This document shows, piece by piece, positions 35,345-47,833 of a DNA stretch of 64,000 bases (positions are counted from its first letter, which is position 1; each line of letters opens with the position of its first letter). A program made the position numbers and the translations under genes. The notes under the pieces are model-generated. The model worked only from the letters and a program-made list of their open reading frames with translations. It did no database searches and was not told the origin of the DNA. This DNA is from Myrica gale. Taxonomy: Eukaryota; Streptophyta; Magnoliopsida; Fagales; Myricaceae. Location: contig OZ005613.1 of the NCBI GenBank assembly GCA_963930655.1, positions 10,176,501-10,240,500 on the forward strand, given 5' to 3'.

Positions 35345-38300
35345 CTCCCCCTCAAGATGGACAGCAGCATATATATTTACAAGTCCCATCTTGCCAATTA
35401 AACTACTGAATTGATGAAATCCAAGGGCCTTAGTAAACACATCAGCAAGCTGCATATTGGTCTTTAAATGCAAGGTTTTAATAATTCCAGCTTGTATCTT
35501 CTCCCTTACAATATGACAATCTATTTCTATATGCTTAGTCCTTTCATGAAAAACGGGATTTGCAGCAATATGCAAAGCCGCTTGATTATATCACAGAACA
35601 ATAGAGCAGCTTTAGAGTGAGGGATATGTAAATCTTTGAGCAAACCGATTATCCAAACTAACTCACATACCGTGGATGCCATGGATCTATATTCAGCTTC
35701 TGCAGATGACTTTGAAACAGTCGATTGCTTTTTGGATTTCCATGATATCAGTGAATCCCCAAGGAAGATACAAAAACCAGTCACTGATTTTCTACTATCC
35801 ACGCACCCTGCCCAATCTGAATCTGAAAAAGCCTTTAGATGCACCTCCGATGAAGCAGACAGCAGTAATCCTTGGCCTGGAGTTCCCTTAAGAAATTGCA
35901 ATACACGTACAACAGCTTTGAAATGTATATCACGTGGCTTGTCCATGAATTGGCTGAGCAATTGAACCGAATAAGCAATGTCAAGCCTTGTTATGGTCAG
36001 ATATATAAGCCTCCCAATCAATCTTCGGTACTTTGTAGGATCTGCCATCAAAACCCCTTCAGTTTTGCTTAGTTTCAAATTTTGTTCCATAGGGAATTTT
36101 GAGACCTTGCTGGCCAACATGTCACAATCTTCCAGAATTTCTAAAGTGTATTTTCTTTGACAAAGAGAGATTCCCTTAGCTGATCTTGCTATCTCAATGC
36201 CTAAGAAATACTTTGGAGCACCAAGATCTTTGAGCTTAAACTTACTATTCAAAAATAGCTTTAATGCAGCAACATCATTAACATCATTTGAAGCAATAAG
36301 AATATCATCCACGTATACCAAAACTACTATGAAGGACTTCCCATTCAACCTTGTAAAAAGAGAATAATCAGAGGAGGATTGGACAAACCCATGAGTAGTC
36401 AAGGTAGTGGAGAATTTGCTAAATCATTGCCTTGAGGCTTGTTTAAGGCCATATAAGGACTTGAGAAGCCTACAGACCCGATGCTCCCCCTGTTTAGCAA
36501 ATCCAGGTGGAAGAGACATGTACACTTCTTCATGCAATTCTCCAAGGAGAAAAGCATTGTTCACATCCAATTGGGAGAGATGCCAATTGTTGATAGCAGC
36601 CAAAGCAAGAATGGTCCGAACAGTCACCATTTTGGCAACGGGAGAAAAAGTCTCATAGTAATCAAAACCTTCCTGTTGTGTGTACCCCTTAGCAACCAAG
36701 TGAGCTTTGTATCGTTCAAGAATCCCATCTGATTTGAGCTTGACTTTGAACACCCATTTACAGCCAATGGGATGATGACCAGCAAGAAGTGGGGTGAGAA
36801 CCCAAGTATGGTTAGCCTCAAGGGCAGTGATCTCGGTTGCCATGGCCTCACGCCAATGTGCATGAGCAAAAGCTTCATGAAAAGAATGTGGTTCTTGGAG
36901 AGTAGAAAGACAGAGAGAAAACACGATGTGGAGATGAAAGCTTAGAATATGAGATAAAATTAGAAAGAGGATTAGGTATACCTGTTTGATCAGAAGCATC
37001 GTTGGAAGAAGAGGGAGCTGAGTCTTGAGAAGATAGCAACCTGCAGTGATAATCGAGCAAATAACGAGGTATAGATCTGGGCCTAGTGGATCTGCGAAGA
37101 ACAGGAGGAGGAGGAGGTGAAGGGAGATGTGGAGAAGATGGAGAAATAGAATCAGTGAGAGAGGAAGAGGATGGTGGAGAAGAACTTGGAGAAATATGTG
37201 GAGAGGGAGAAAGAGAGGATTCAGGTGGAACAGAGATGTTATGAGGGAGGACAGAATTAAAAAAAGAAGAAGGAGGAGCAGCATGTAAGAGAGTTGTGTC
37301 ATGGAATGGAAATGGATGTTCATAAAAGTGGACATTGCGAGAGATGAAAATAGTCTTGGATTCAAGGTCAAACAATTTGTATCCTTTAGTCCCAAAGGGA
37401 TATCCAATGAAAATGCACCGCCGAGCATGACTGGAAAATTTGTGGCGTTGGCTAGGGAGAGTGGATGCATAACATAGAGAACCGAAAACCCTGAGATGGT
37501 GATAGGATGGAGGTTGATTATAGAGAGCAAAATATGGGGTTTTATTGTCTAAAATGGGAGTAGGGATTCGGTTTATGATGTATGCAGCAGTAAGGACACA
37601 ATCCCCCCACAAAGAGAGGGGAACATTAGACTGAAAACGCAAGGCTCGAGCAATATTGAGAAGGTGTTGATGTTTCCTTTCAACCCTTCCATTTTGCTGA
37701 GGAGTCTCTACGCAAATTGTTTGATGAATGGTGCCAATAGATGAGTAAAAATCAGCCATAAGGAACTTGGAACCATTGTCTGTTCGAATGGTTTTAATGA
37801 TGGAGTGAAAATGTGTTTTAACCAGGGCAAAGAAAGACTTTAATAGTGATTGAGCTTCTGATTTTAGTTTCATAAGGTACACCCATGTACATCGAGTGCA
37901 ATCGTCAACAATAGTGAGAAAGTATCATGACCAAGAGAAGTTGGAATAGAAAATGGTCCCCATATGTCGGCATGAATGAGATCAAAGGGCTTGGAAGCTA
38001 AAGAAGTGCTATCATTAAAACTTGAACGTTTCTGTTTAGCCATAGGACATGTAGTACAATGAAAATGTGGAGAAATAGTAATATCTGAAACATGAGTATG
38101 TAATAGAGATAATCTAGAATCAGAAACATGGCCTAGGTGAAAATGCCAGAGGTCAAATAAGCAAGAAGAAACTGTAGTGGCAGCAAAAGGTCCAGAACTA
38201 TCAACGATCTTTGCATCGAGTTGCAGAATGTAGAGACCATCTTTCTCTCTACCCAGCCCAATCATCTTCCAATCGGTAAGGTCCTGAATCAAACAATGAT

Positions 38301-38868
38301 CATGAAAGAAAGACAAACAACAGTTGAGGTCAGCAGACATTTTACTGGCAGAAATTAGATTAAAGTGAAAATTGGGTACACATAAGACATTCTCTAAAGT
38401 TAAAGAGAATGACAACCTAACTGTACCAATGTGGGAAACCGAGACTGACTGACCATCAAGAAGACTAACACTAGATTTACAGGTTCGAATATTTGAAGTG
38501 AAAAGATTAATGGAGTTGATCATGTGATTAGAAGCACTAGTATCAATGATCCAATGTTTAGAAGAGAAATGAGAGGGCAGAGGATAAATACCACCTGAAA
38601 CATTGTGGGATTGAACCATATGGGCTGCGGAAGGTGAAGGTGCTTCAGATGGTACTGATGGAGCTTGAATAAGGGAAAGAAGCTGTTGACATTGCTCAGC
38701 AGTGAACGACAATGAAGCTGGAGATGAGGCCATAGCAGGTGTTGCAACAGAATCAAAAATACCATCAGCAAAACTGGGAGCAGTTGGACTAGAACCCACA
38801 GCATTTGCAGATGGAGTAAAACGGGACTTATTAGGATAACCATGGGGTATCCAATAAGTTTGTAACAT
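35240..38868 (-). pseudogene. Copia 1 pol, frameshifted
   Basis: From 5' to 3' on the minus strand: protease remnant with DTSASNHM in place of a D-T/S-G active site; gag-pre-integrase and integrase zinc region (HFHLGH ... CTTCPMAK); integrase core in the next frame (TDNGSKF and [12 protein letters not shown]); reverse transcriptase ([19 protein letters not shown]-type [17 protein letters not shown]), then after another frame break [11 protein letters not shown]; and RNase H ([21 protein letters not shown], then THKHI-type [13 protein letters not shown]). Frame breaks occur near 37875, 37500-36880, 36410 and 35550. Not functional. Confidence 0.9.
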
Positions 38869-39722
38869 TTATCTATGGTGTGCCCGAGATTTCCACAGTG
38901 ACTGCATTGAGGTCTTTCCTTCCCACCAAAATAAGGTTGCCTGGTAGAACCTTGGAGCTGTTTGCTTAACAAAGCAATAGAGTCGGCAGAAGGATTGAGA
39001 GTAATTTCTCTCCGACGTTCTTCTTGCAAAACTAAGGAAAACACCTTGTTAATTGGAGGCAGAGGAATGGACAACAATATCTGAGCTCGCACTTGAGCAA
39101 AAGATTCATTTAAACCCATCAGAAAATGCATAACATATGCAAATTGTTGAGTTTCAGCAACTGCACGAAGAGCTCCACAATGACAGCCACATGAACAGCT
39201 GGGAAGTGGTTAGTAAGTATGTAATTCATCCCACAATCCCTTAAGGATTGTGAAGTAAGCACTGACTGAATCAGACCCTTGAGTAAGGGAGGCAATATGT
39301 TTCTGCAACTGAAAAATGCGAGGACCATTTGCTTGGGAAAAACGATCACGAAGATCATTCCAAACGTCCTTCGCATCACTGATGTATAGAACACTAGCAG
39401 CAATCTCCTTAGAAACAGAATTAATGATCCAAGAAAAGACCATGTTGTTGGAACGGCACCAAGAACCATACAAAGCATCGGTGGAAGGTAAACGGGGAAG
39501 ACTCCCATCGAGAAAACCGAGCTTGTTCTTGGCTTTTAAAGCAATCGACATGGAACGACTCCATGTATGGTAATTTTCTCCAGAACCCAACAGAAGTTGT
39601 GATACAAGAACAGAACCGGGACTCTCACCATAATGAAGATAATATGGGTTGGAAGGATGATCATCCTTTGGAGTATTGTTAGTAGCAGAAACAATGGGAG
39701 GAGGATCGGATGATTCTGCCAT
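38865..39722 (-). pseudogene. Copia 1 gag, frameshifted
   Basis: Starts MAESSDPPPIVSATNN, a typical gag opening. The capsid-like region includes NYHTWSRSMSIALKAKNKL, SWIINSVSKEIAASVLYI and WNDLRDRFSQANGPRIFQLQ. The frame ends in a stop at 39210; a second frame opens further down (LMGLNESFAQVRAQILL) and carries a CCHC zinc knuckle (CSHCGNLGHTIDKC, about 38906-38865) for RNA binding. A further frameshift directly after the knuckle leads into pol. Confidence 0.88.
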
Positions 39723-39781
39723 TTAGAAAGAAAGAAGAAAGGAGCAAAAGGAAATGCTCGACTAAGAATGCTCTGATACCA

Positions 39782-40061
39782 TGAGAAATTGAGAGTGATT
39801 GTGCGAAATCAATATATTTCGTATATCATTTACAAAAGCAGTAGCCCCAATATATACACTTTAGCTCAAGCAGAGCAAGGGAATACGTCCTTACTAGGTA
39901 GTTATAACAGAAAAAGATTATTCTAGAGCATCTATAACAAAATTACACGTATTGCTTCAGCCTTTCTCTTTCCTCTGTATTCGAGAATCTGTAACTTCTT
40001 CTTGTTGAGTCTGCATGTATATGGTTGCTTCTTTACGTATTGCAGCTTGATTTTCTTCACA
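39782..40061 (-). repeat. 5' LTR of Copia 1
   Basis: 280 bp; differs from the 3' copy at about two positions. The primer-binding site lies directly inside it. Confidence 0.95.
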
Positions 40062-40647
40062 TTTATCAGTGTTGTTTCCTTCATTTTCTTTGTGAAATTA
40101 GGAATCTCCTTTGCTTTTCCCCGACTCTATCTTAATTATATAGGAACTTACGTGAAGCAATAGTTCCTTACAATGATCATTCGAAGAATGGTCTTCTTTG
40201 TTTGGATGAATTCAAAATGCGGCCTGCACCAGTACACCACCATTGAAGAAAGCAACGTTAATTTATAGGTCGTGTAGTTTTGCTATCTATAAATGTTAAC
40301 CATCTTGCCCTTGAAGGTTCCCCATTACATCGAAAATGATAGTAGCCTTCTCGGCCAATGTTCCATTGAGTTGCCAAAGGCTAATGCAAAACTCAGTTCG
40401 CCTACTTCGTAGAAGTTGGCATAAGGAAGCAATTCCGGTGGCTTGGGAAAAACCTGAAGTTGGCTGGACCAAATTGAACTTCGATGGATCTTCAAAAGGA
40501 AAAACAGGAAAGGCCAGCATTGGAGGGGTCTTCAGAAATCACAAGGCTGAATTCTTACTTGGTTATCCTGAATCCATTGGAACAACCAATAGCACCATCG
40601 CCGAGGTAGCCGCGCTACGTAGAGGCCTCGAGTTGGTGCTGGAAAAT

Positions 40648-40786
40648 GAGTTCGGTTATAATACGTTGGTTATAACGTGCGGGTTTACGGGGGAACGGGG
40701 GAGATTTATCCTGACAAATCCAACGGTCCGGAGATGAGTTCGGTTATTTTTAAAATTTCGACCCTTTTGACCCGACGACCCGCGCC
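40648..40786. repeat. left TIR of MULE-1
   Basis: 139 bp; inverse of 47383-47521 with about two mismatches. Confidence 0.95.
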
Positions 40787-41083
40787 TTGACACCATCGCC
40801 GATTGCCCGCTCATTTTGTCATGTCCTGCTCTGAGTTGAGGAAAATCTACTCGATTTTGAATTCCGCATGTCCTGCTCTTCGTGAGGAAAATCTCCTCTG
40901 CTCTGCCCCGCTTGTCCTGGTCTTCATGAGGCCCGCTTCTCCTGGTCTTCGTGAAGGAATAGACCCGCTTCTCCTTCGACTGGCGTACTTGGGGTAAACT
41001 GGTTTTTATTATTTTTATTTTCTAAAAGATTAATCTGCAAGAACTTGGTTTTTATTATATTTACTTTCTAAACTCGTCTGCAG

Positions 41084-41147
41084 GTACTTGAAATCTGATT
41101 TTGTCATTGACCTTCTCGGTTGTATACCTTGGGATATCATCTACAAG
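41084..41147 (+). pseudogene. captured exon resembling outward K+ channel SKOR/GORK
   Basis: A 64-bp stretch bordered by a clean acceptor (tcgtctgcag) and donor (AAG|GTATGG) encodes YLKSDFVIDLLGCIPWDIIY, which I recognise as the transmembrane segment following S2 in plant Shaker outward rectifiers (SKOR/GORK type). No other channel exon is seen nearby, so this is a single captured exon with its splice sites, lying between the left TIR and the transposase. The flanking intron has a 50-bp imperfect duplication (about 40995-41080). Assignment is from memory of the family. Confidence 0.6.
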
Positions 41148-41750
41148 GTATGGAAATACACTGTACTACAATAGTTTTGAATATTTATCAGGCATCTATT
41201 TTGTTTCTGTTAGGTGGATATGAGTTGAGTTGAATTAGTAAAAATATTCATTTTTACTAATAATACTGATCTGAGCCTGAGAGTCGAGTAAACCTAATAT
41301 TTTAATTAATATTCTTGGTAATTTAATTTAATTTTCTAATTTCAGCCTGAGAGTTGAGTAAAAATTTTGTAGTAAAAATATTCATTTTTACTAATAATAC
41401 TTTTTTAAGATTAGAATCATGAAAATTTTTTAAAACTCTCTCAGGCATCTATTTCCTTTCTGAGTTGAGTTGAATTATTCCTTTTCTGTCGACATCAAAT
41501 ATCAGAAAAGGAATAATACAGCCTAAATCAATTTTGTAGTTGTTTTCTAGTAGCCTTGTTTTTGTTTGCATTGATGTTTTTTTGATGCCCACATGAACAC
41601 TTATTAGAGACACATGTTGTTGCAATCCTTTTGACTAAGTTTCTGAAATAGGACTAGGTAGAAGATATTTTGAGAACTCTTTTTTGAACATGCTTTTGGG
41701 AAAAAGAGAGGAAGTGAGTTATATCTGTTACAAAGGATCTGCTTGTCCAG

Positions 41751-44049
41751 ATGAAGAGAGAGAGACCAAGTACTAGGTGTGGATGCCTCGCAAGTTTTCA
41801 GGTTCAACGACAGCTTAGTGGGAAATATTGTGCATTCGACTGGTGTCCGCATCATAACCACGACCTGGCGACACCTTCAAAAACGAACATGTTGCGTTCT
41901 CAAAGACAATTGAGTGAGTTGCATTGTTATGAGGCAGTAGATTCAGATAGATCAGACATTACTCCTAAACAGGCAGTTGACTTGATGGCAGCGCGAGTTG
42001 GGGGTAGACAGAATTTGGGATTCACTAAGCAAGATTAGAAAAATTATCTGAATGGTATAAGAACGAAGACAATGGCAGTTGGTGTAGCCGGTGTTCTTCT
42101 GAACTGGTTTGGTGATCAGTTAAAGAAAGATGCAGAATTTTACTTTCATGTTATGATGGACGAAAATGATGACATTACTAATGTGTTCTGGTCGGATCAT
42201 GCGATGCAGAATGACTATGCCATATTTGGAGACTTCGTTTCGTTCGACACCACATACAGGACGAACGATGAGCATAGGCCATTGGGGGTGTTCGTTGGGG
42301 TTAACCATCATAAATCTTTGGTGGTGTTTGGAGCATGCCTACTATATGATGAAACAACAGAAACATTCAAGTGTCTGTTTAAGACCTTCGTTGAGTGCAT
42401 GAATGAGAAGGCTCCTGAATCTCTATTCACTGATCAGGACGCAGGTACCTGCATTAGTATTTGATATATTTGTAGTAATTTATTTAGTATGTTTTGTAAT
42501 AATTTGTTAAGCATATTTGCAGGTATGCTAGCCGCAATCTCATCTGCCCTACCTGATACACAACATTTTCTGTGTGCGTGGCACATATCTCAAAAAGCCT
42601 TGAAGAATTTGGGACAACTATTTGGTAAGAAGAACTTCAAAATGGATTGGTACCGTCTGCTGTTCGACGGTGAGGTAGATCAATTTGAACAATGCTGGAG
42701 TAAAATGATTGAGGACCATGAACTCCAAGGCAATGAATGGTTGCAAAAGATTTATGAGAAGCATGAGAAGTGGGCGCCAAAGTATGTACGCAACGTTTTC
42801 TGTGCTGGGAAGAGAACGACACAACTAAGTGAAAGTTTCAACACTACGTTGCGTAGGTAATTACATTTTATGTATAGTATTTAAAATATATTTGAGCAAT
42901 TGTAAACATCATTTTTACGATTGGGTTTCTATGCCACACTGGGTAGGTACCTGAATACTACTATGAATATGGCTCGCTTCCTGCACAATTTCCAACGAGT
43001 AGTTGATGACTTGCGTTAGAACGAGTTGCAGGCAGATTTTAAGATGCTCCAGATTGTACACCCTGCACGATCAGGGGACCCGCTCCGTGATCACGCGGCA
43101 GAAGTGTACACCCCCACAATGCTGCGTGCTTTTCTAGAGCAGTCACGGGATGCTGGATATCTTTTGTCTGACTGTCGGAGGGGAAATACTGTGACCGAAG
43201 ACATTGTGGTAGATGTATGCAGTCTGGACCCGGGACATAATTGCTCAACAGCAAGGCACTATGTGATGACGATGGAGAATGGAGTGTACAGTTGCAGTTG
43301 CAAGCACTTCAACTTTGTTGGTATCATTTGCAGTCACATTATATGGGTATTGAAACAGAAGTTATCGTTCGTTATTTCTGATGCATATATGCTTCCTAGA
43401 TGGAGAAAAGATGTCAGGCGATCAGTCAACCCGATCAATAGGGCACATAGTACGGAAGATCCGACCTTCCTTAAGGTGATAAATTGCCGGAAATATATAA
43501 ACCAATACGCTTCATTATGTCAGCAGTATGGGGCTAGATTGCAAGCTTGGGCAATCCTTGATCATCACTACGGAGCACTGGAAGTGGCCCTGTCTCAGTT
43601 GCCAGACGATGAGAGTCCTACTGCACCTGTTAGTGCCGGTTCTGCAGCGGATATTGATATCGGGATGAGTGCAAAAGGTTTCAAGGCTCGAGAACCAAAG
43701 CTTAAAGGGACTAGACGAATAAAGAGCGGTCTTGAGCAGAGGATTGGACGTGGTCGTGGTCGTGGTCGGGGTCGAGGTCGTGGCCGTGCCAGTTCTTCGT
43801 CACAACCAACTGCTCGTCGGTTGCAACTACTTGATGAAATGGAGGTATCGGTATGATTGGAATTTAAATTTCTCATTACCGTATAATTTAGTTGACGAGA
43901 TTAAGATTTGAGAAAATAAGCCGACACAATGATGTTTGTGTTCTCATCCTCTGTAGGCATCCAATGAGGACGACCTTTGTGACGAGGAGGATGATGACAG
44001 TGAGGACGAAACGACAACAGGAAGATTTAAGAGCCTAGACAATTTGTAG
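41751..44049 (+). pseudogene. FAR1-related MULE transposase of MULE-1
   Basis: Order of domains: FAR1-type DNA-binding region (41751-42035; ERPSTRCGCLA, HNHDLATPSK, MLRSQRQLSE), MULE transposase core (from 42072) with DDE residues visible in SFDTTYRTN, LFTDQDAG and QLSESFNTTLR, SWIM zinc finger (CSCKHFNFVGIICSH, about 43293-43337), a Gly-Arg repeat tail (about 43744-43790) and an acidic last exon (43957-44049). Introns at 42445-42522, 42857-42946 and 43845-43956 have GT-AG ends and keep phase. Two nonsense changes break it: TAG at 42036-42038 (FTKQD|TAG|KNYL, probably from CAG) and TAG at 43017-43019 (DDLR|TAG|NELQ, expected Tyr). The first exon of the FAR1 domain was not found. Otherwise complete. 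Confidence 0.88.
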
Positions 44050-45627
44050 AGATCTTGACCATAACTTTTAAAAAAAAAATCTGAATTTCTGGTATGACAT
44101 TGATTTCATCCCTGTAGTTATGTTAATCAATCTGGTATGACATTGGTGGCACACATTTTGGGTTCTAGTGGACATTTGGTAGCACATGTATTTCCGTTGT
44201 TTTTAAAATTTTGACAAATGCTCACTTCAACAAGTGGTTTGAGAAGCATTGTGTTTCCAATGCATTGTGTTGACAAAGCATTGTATTTCTGGAATGATCT
44301 GTGGTTTTGTTCTCACTGCCATCAAGCATCCTATAAGAATTATGGGTTTTTTCTGTTGTCACGAAAGTTTACTTGTTCTTTTTGGGGATACAGCTACAGC
44401 GCTCTCTATTTGGTTGAGATTATCTGCTGCGGCCATGCTCTAAGACACTCTCTTTGTGATTGAATAATGATATAAATTTTGTTGGTGGGTTTGTAAGGAC
44501 TGCTGTCATGGACAACTATGTTGTGATTTCAAAATTCCTCCGCAGTCGATCTGTTTCTTTTTGTAAGGACTGCTGTCATGGACAACTATGTTGTTACCTT
44601 TTGTGTGTAAACCGTGTACTGCTACAGTAGTTTTAAAGGAGCTATAGCCTGCAGGTGAGCCTAGTCTATTAACGGAGTTATGAATAGATTCTGTCCAGTT
44701 GCTTCAATCTGAAGAAAGAAATATGGCTTATCTACTGGCTACTTCTATTCATTTTTTAACTCAAAAGTTTCAGTGGCATGTATTTTTAGTCATTCAATTT
44801 GGATCCCAGGTGTTGTTGCGCAACGTCAGTGGTGTGCCTTGTTACATATTTTTGGATCCCAGGTGTTGTTGCGCAACGTCAGTGGTGTGCCTCCCCTACT
44901 AAATTTCGAAGAAAAAAGAAAAGAAATAGTGTGGTTACATATTTTTGGACTCTCAAACTATCACGTTCTTCAAATTGAGCTGTTGAATTATCAAAATGCA
45001 TTAACATTAATTCTACCACGTTTTTGGACTCTTCTATCATTATCAGCTGCTAGAACTACTGTGAACACTTATTCAGTAAGATGAGGAATAAAAGTTCTTT
45101 GCAAATCTCGCTTAGTCGAGGCATAATTAGGCATTGGAAATGTGACATAAAATCTTCCTTGAAGAAAGGCCTGGAGTCTCACATTGTCAAAGAGAAAAAT
45201 TCCATTTGAAAGAAACGAAAGGTTTCCAGATGAACCGAAACAAGAACATCTCTGCACAACTTTTTACCTAAAAATTAGATGGCAAATCAAAGATCAATAT
45301 CAATGACGTATGGTCATTCTCCCAAGTGGCATTCATCCAGCAACAAGGACACAAATAGCTACCAATATAAATGTTGAAAATATATGGAATGATAAGTCAT
45401 CAAAAATAGCTACCAATATAAAACCATCCTCATAAAAGTTTAAAACAGGCATGCATATTATACAAACTATTACCAGAAGTTCAGGCGAGGCATTGCCATA
45501 ATACAATACATTACATAATACAAACTTGATACATAATAAACAAAAGAAGCGTCACTACCATTGCCATACCTAAACTACCAATACAACCCATAAGAAATAC
45601 AAAGGTTCACCTCGCCCAACATCGTCC

Positions 45628-46074
45628 CTACTTCAAAGGAAGGCACAATAGATGGCTAGCAGGGTTAGACCCACATGCACAAAATTCCCAAGCCAAGAAG
45701 AAGAACCAAGATAAAACCAAAAACTCCCAAAGACACCTAACCCTTCGATGAAGTCGGCGTTTTTCCTCCTCTACCCTTTGAAGTTGTCTAGCCATAGTAA
45801 GTAGTAGTTGTTCGTTGGGGTCGTGGTCATGTTCATTGTCGGAATAATCAGCCCATAAGAAGTAGTTGCACCCACCTTGGTTGTGGGGATCCCATATTGG
45901 ACACGTCCAGAATGTTCAACTAGGATTCCGAGGAGTGGAAGACGTTTTCAGGACAGCGGGCTTGCTGCATTTGCACAGTGGTGGCCGCTGCACGTATGCG
46001 GAAACAAACCGGTTGCTATGCTGCCGACCACCGCTCCTTGCTGTGGATGAGTGGGACTGCCTGGACGAAGACAT
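45628..46074 (-). pseudogene. GRF zinc-finger ORF of MULE-1
   Basis: Starts MSSSRQSHSSTARSGGRQ and has one GRF-type zinc finger: PPLCKCSKPAVLKTSSTP, then NPS-stop-TFWTC, then GGCNYFLWADYS. A coiled, charged segment (MARQLQRVEEEKRRLHRR) and a hydrophobic tail follow. GRF fingers bind single-stranded nucleic acid in proteins such as NEIL3 and TOP3A; the role here is unknown. A TGA at 45916-45918 replaces the Arg of the GR-F motif, consistent with CGA to TGA. It is convergent with the transposase and occupies the place of mudrB in MuDR. The C-terminal hydrophobic stretch (LVLSWFFFLAWEF) could be a membrane anchor. Confidence 0.78.
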
Positions 46075-47382
46075 TGCAGGAGCACAATAACAACCAAGCC
46101 TGTTGAGGTTTAAACCATGAGCAAGGCTTACAATTAGTCCCTCTGATTAAATGGGTACATCAAGATCTAAAGAAAACCACATCTGACCCAACATGACTTA
46201 GGCTCTATATGACTTGACTCCATCTGTTTGATAACTAATCCAAACTAAATGATAATGCAACCTACAAATAATATCTAATGACATCCTTCCAGCAGCACAA
46301 GTGGTCTAATATCTGTTTAGACAGTTAAAGAAACATACGCTATTTTTATGAATCACGGAAAGCTGCTTATAACTACCAATCAGACCTACTATCAATTTGA
46401 TGTTGGCAGCATTAAAAAATCTTAGAAAAGCCTCTAAATAGAATACTTAGCTTGGCTTTTGACCCATCTGCAAATATGACTGGGCGGATGTCTAAGGTTT
46501 CAATGGTTGTACAAGCAAAAAATTCAATTTCTCCCTCTGCCCCAACAATCATACAAATGGCAAACTTCACAAAGATTTCTATGTAGGACACGAATGGCTA
46601 AAGGAAGAAGGCAATGTTAGCAACCAAGCTCATCAAATTATTCCAGAATATCACCTTGAACTTAACAAACTTAACAACACGGGAAAAAGAAATAAGCTAC
46701 TGAAATCCGACTGTGCCCTTAAGACTGATGACAGACAAGAAAGAAAACCTTGTGAGTTGAGACTACAATAATTGGCAGATTGATCATTTATTAATAGAAA
46801 ATGATGTTTCTTTGTGAAAGCTTATAAAGATAAATATGAACTCTTTTATTGGCAAGAGTTGCGTAGATACCAATAAGAAAATAGATCATTTCTTTGTTGA
46901 GCTACCCTCTACACAACTATAAAAATTCAGGAATCTCAAGAAACTTCTATTCCCGCTTACCACACAAGGCACAAACCTAAATGACTCCAAAGAGTGAAAA
47001 AACCTAAATGTCCACTAATCTCGGCATAAACCTAAATGACTCCAAATAGTGAAAAAAAACAAGAAACCAGCTAAATTCATCTAATACAATAACCATCAAA
47101 GCAGATTCACCAAAGATCACTAAACCCAAACACCCAAACATGCAACAATGGTAAGAATGAAAACCTAAATTGGAATTTTCAATCACAAAATTCATAAAAA
47201 TAACAACCACAGAAACAAAAAAGCAAAACAACATTAATCCTTACCGGGAATTAAGTGGAAATTAATGTATGGACATGGGAAGGGGATCGGTGTCGGCAGA
47301 GAGAGAAGCACAAAATCGAAGGACCCTTTTGAAGAACAAAGGGGATCGGGGGAGGGAGAGACGTGGTTCTGGGGAGGTAAGA

Positions 47383-47521
47383 GGCGCGGGTCGTCGGGTC
47401 AAACGGGTCGAAGTTTTAAAAATAACCGAACTCATCTCCGGACCGTTGGATTTGTCAGGATAAATCTCCCCCGTTCCCCCGTAAACCCGCACGTTATAAC
47501 CAACGTATTATAACCGAACTC
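47383..47521. repeat. right TIR of MULE-1
   Basis: 139 bp; inverse of 40648-40786. Confidence 0.95.
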
Positions 47522-47833
47522 CTGGAAAATGGTTGGAACGATGTATGGCTTGAAGGAGATTACAAGACATTGATAGATATTATTGTAAAAAGGAGACAGG
47601 TTAAGTCTGCAGAAATGCAAAGGCATGTTAGTGATATAAACTTGATCATACCAGAGCTGACCAATTGCAGAGTGACTCATGTATATAGGGAAGGCAACAG
47701 AGCCGCCGATAAACTGGCTCAGATTGGGCATAGTTTGGATAAGCCCAGAGTTTGGCGGCACATTCCTCCGGACGAAGTTGCAGACATTGTGCATGAAGAT
47801 ACGGAGGGGAAGGTTGTCCTCCGTCGAAGATAA

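Larger units (their letters stand above)
35065..40061 (-). mobile_element. Copia LTR retrotransposon 1, 4997 bp, degenerate
   Basis: Near-identical 280-bp LTRs (35065-35344, 39782-40061; two differences seen) are flanked by TTTAT (35060-35064 and 40062-40066). On the minus strand, the 5' LTR is followed by TGGTATCAGAGC, then gag, protease, integrase, RT and RNase H in Ty1/Copia order, then a polypurine tract (GAGGGGGAG). Frameshifts divide gag-pol into at least five frames. The low LTR divergence implies recent insertion although the coding region is dead, so it moved in trans or decayed since. It lies about 270 bp upstream of the RNase H-like gene. Confidence 0.95.
40648..47521 (+). mobile_element. 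MULE-1: Mutator-like element with FAR1-type transposase, 6874 bp
   Basis: Terminal inverted repeats of 139 bp (40648-40786 and 47383-47521) start GAGTTCGGTTATAATACG and differ at only about two positions. A 9-bp target-site duplication CTGGAAAAT flanks it (40639-40647, 47522-47530). Contents: a captured potassium-channel exon (41084-41147), a FAR1/MULE transposase pseudogene (41751-44049, +) and a GRF zinc-finger pseudogene (46074-45628, -), the last two convergent. The remainder is intron or spacer, with small tandem duplications (53-bp period at about 44801-44893; the ggactgctgtcatggacaac phrase twice near 44500 and 44570). Confidence 0.95.
40336..47833 (+). pseudogene. RNase H-like (RVT_3) gene split by a MULE
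   Basis: The first part (from ATG 40336) reads through WTKLNFDGSSKGKTGKASI and TIAEVAALRRGLELVLEN to 40647. The frame resumes at 47522 with the duplicated CTGGAAAAT codons, then GWNDVWLEGDYKTLIDII, HVYREGNRAADKLAQIGH and a basic tail ending VVLRRR at 47833. Removing the 6.9 kb insert and one 9-bp copy gives one uninterrupted frame of about 200 residues. The RNase H acidic residues are all visible (NFDG, AEV, EGD, AADK). The family is a plant stand-alone RNase H-like group; its substrate is not known to me. As it stands, the upstream half reads into the TIR and ends after 30 or so foreign residues at 40737. Apart from the insertion I see no other lesion. Confidence 0.88.

Noticed and set aside
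43595..43876. Minus-strand ORF with a long Arg-Pro repeat
   Set aside because: Antisense shadow of the Gly-Arg tail of the FAR1-type transposase.
47432..47794. Minus-strand ORF ending in GYNTLVITCGFTGERGRF
   Set aside because: Its end is the MULE-1 TIR and its start is antisense to the RNase H-like 3' exon; the same tail appears at the left TIR.
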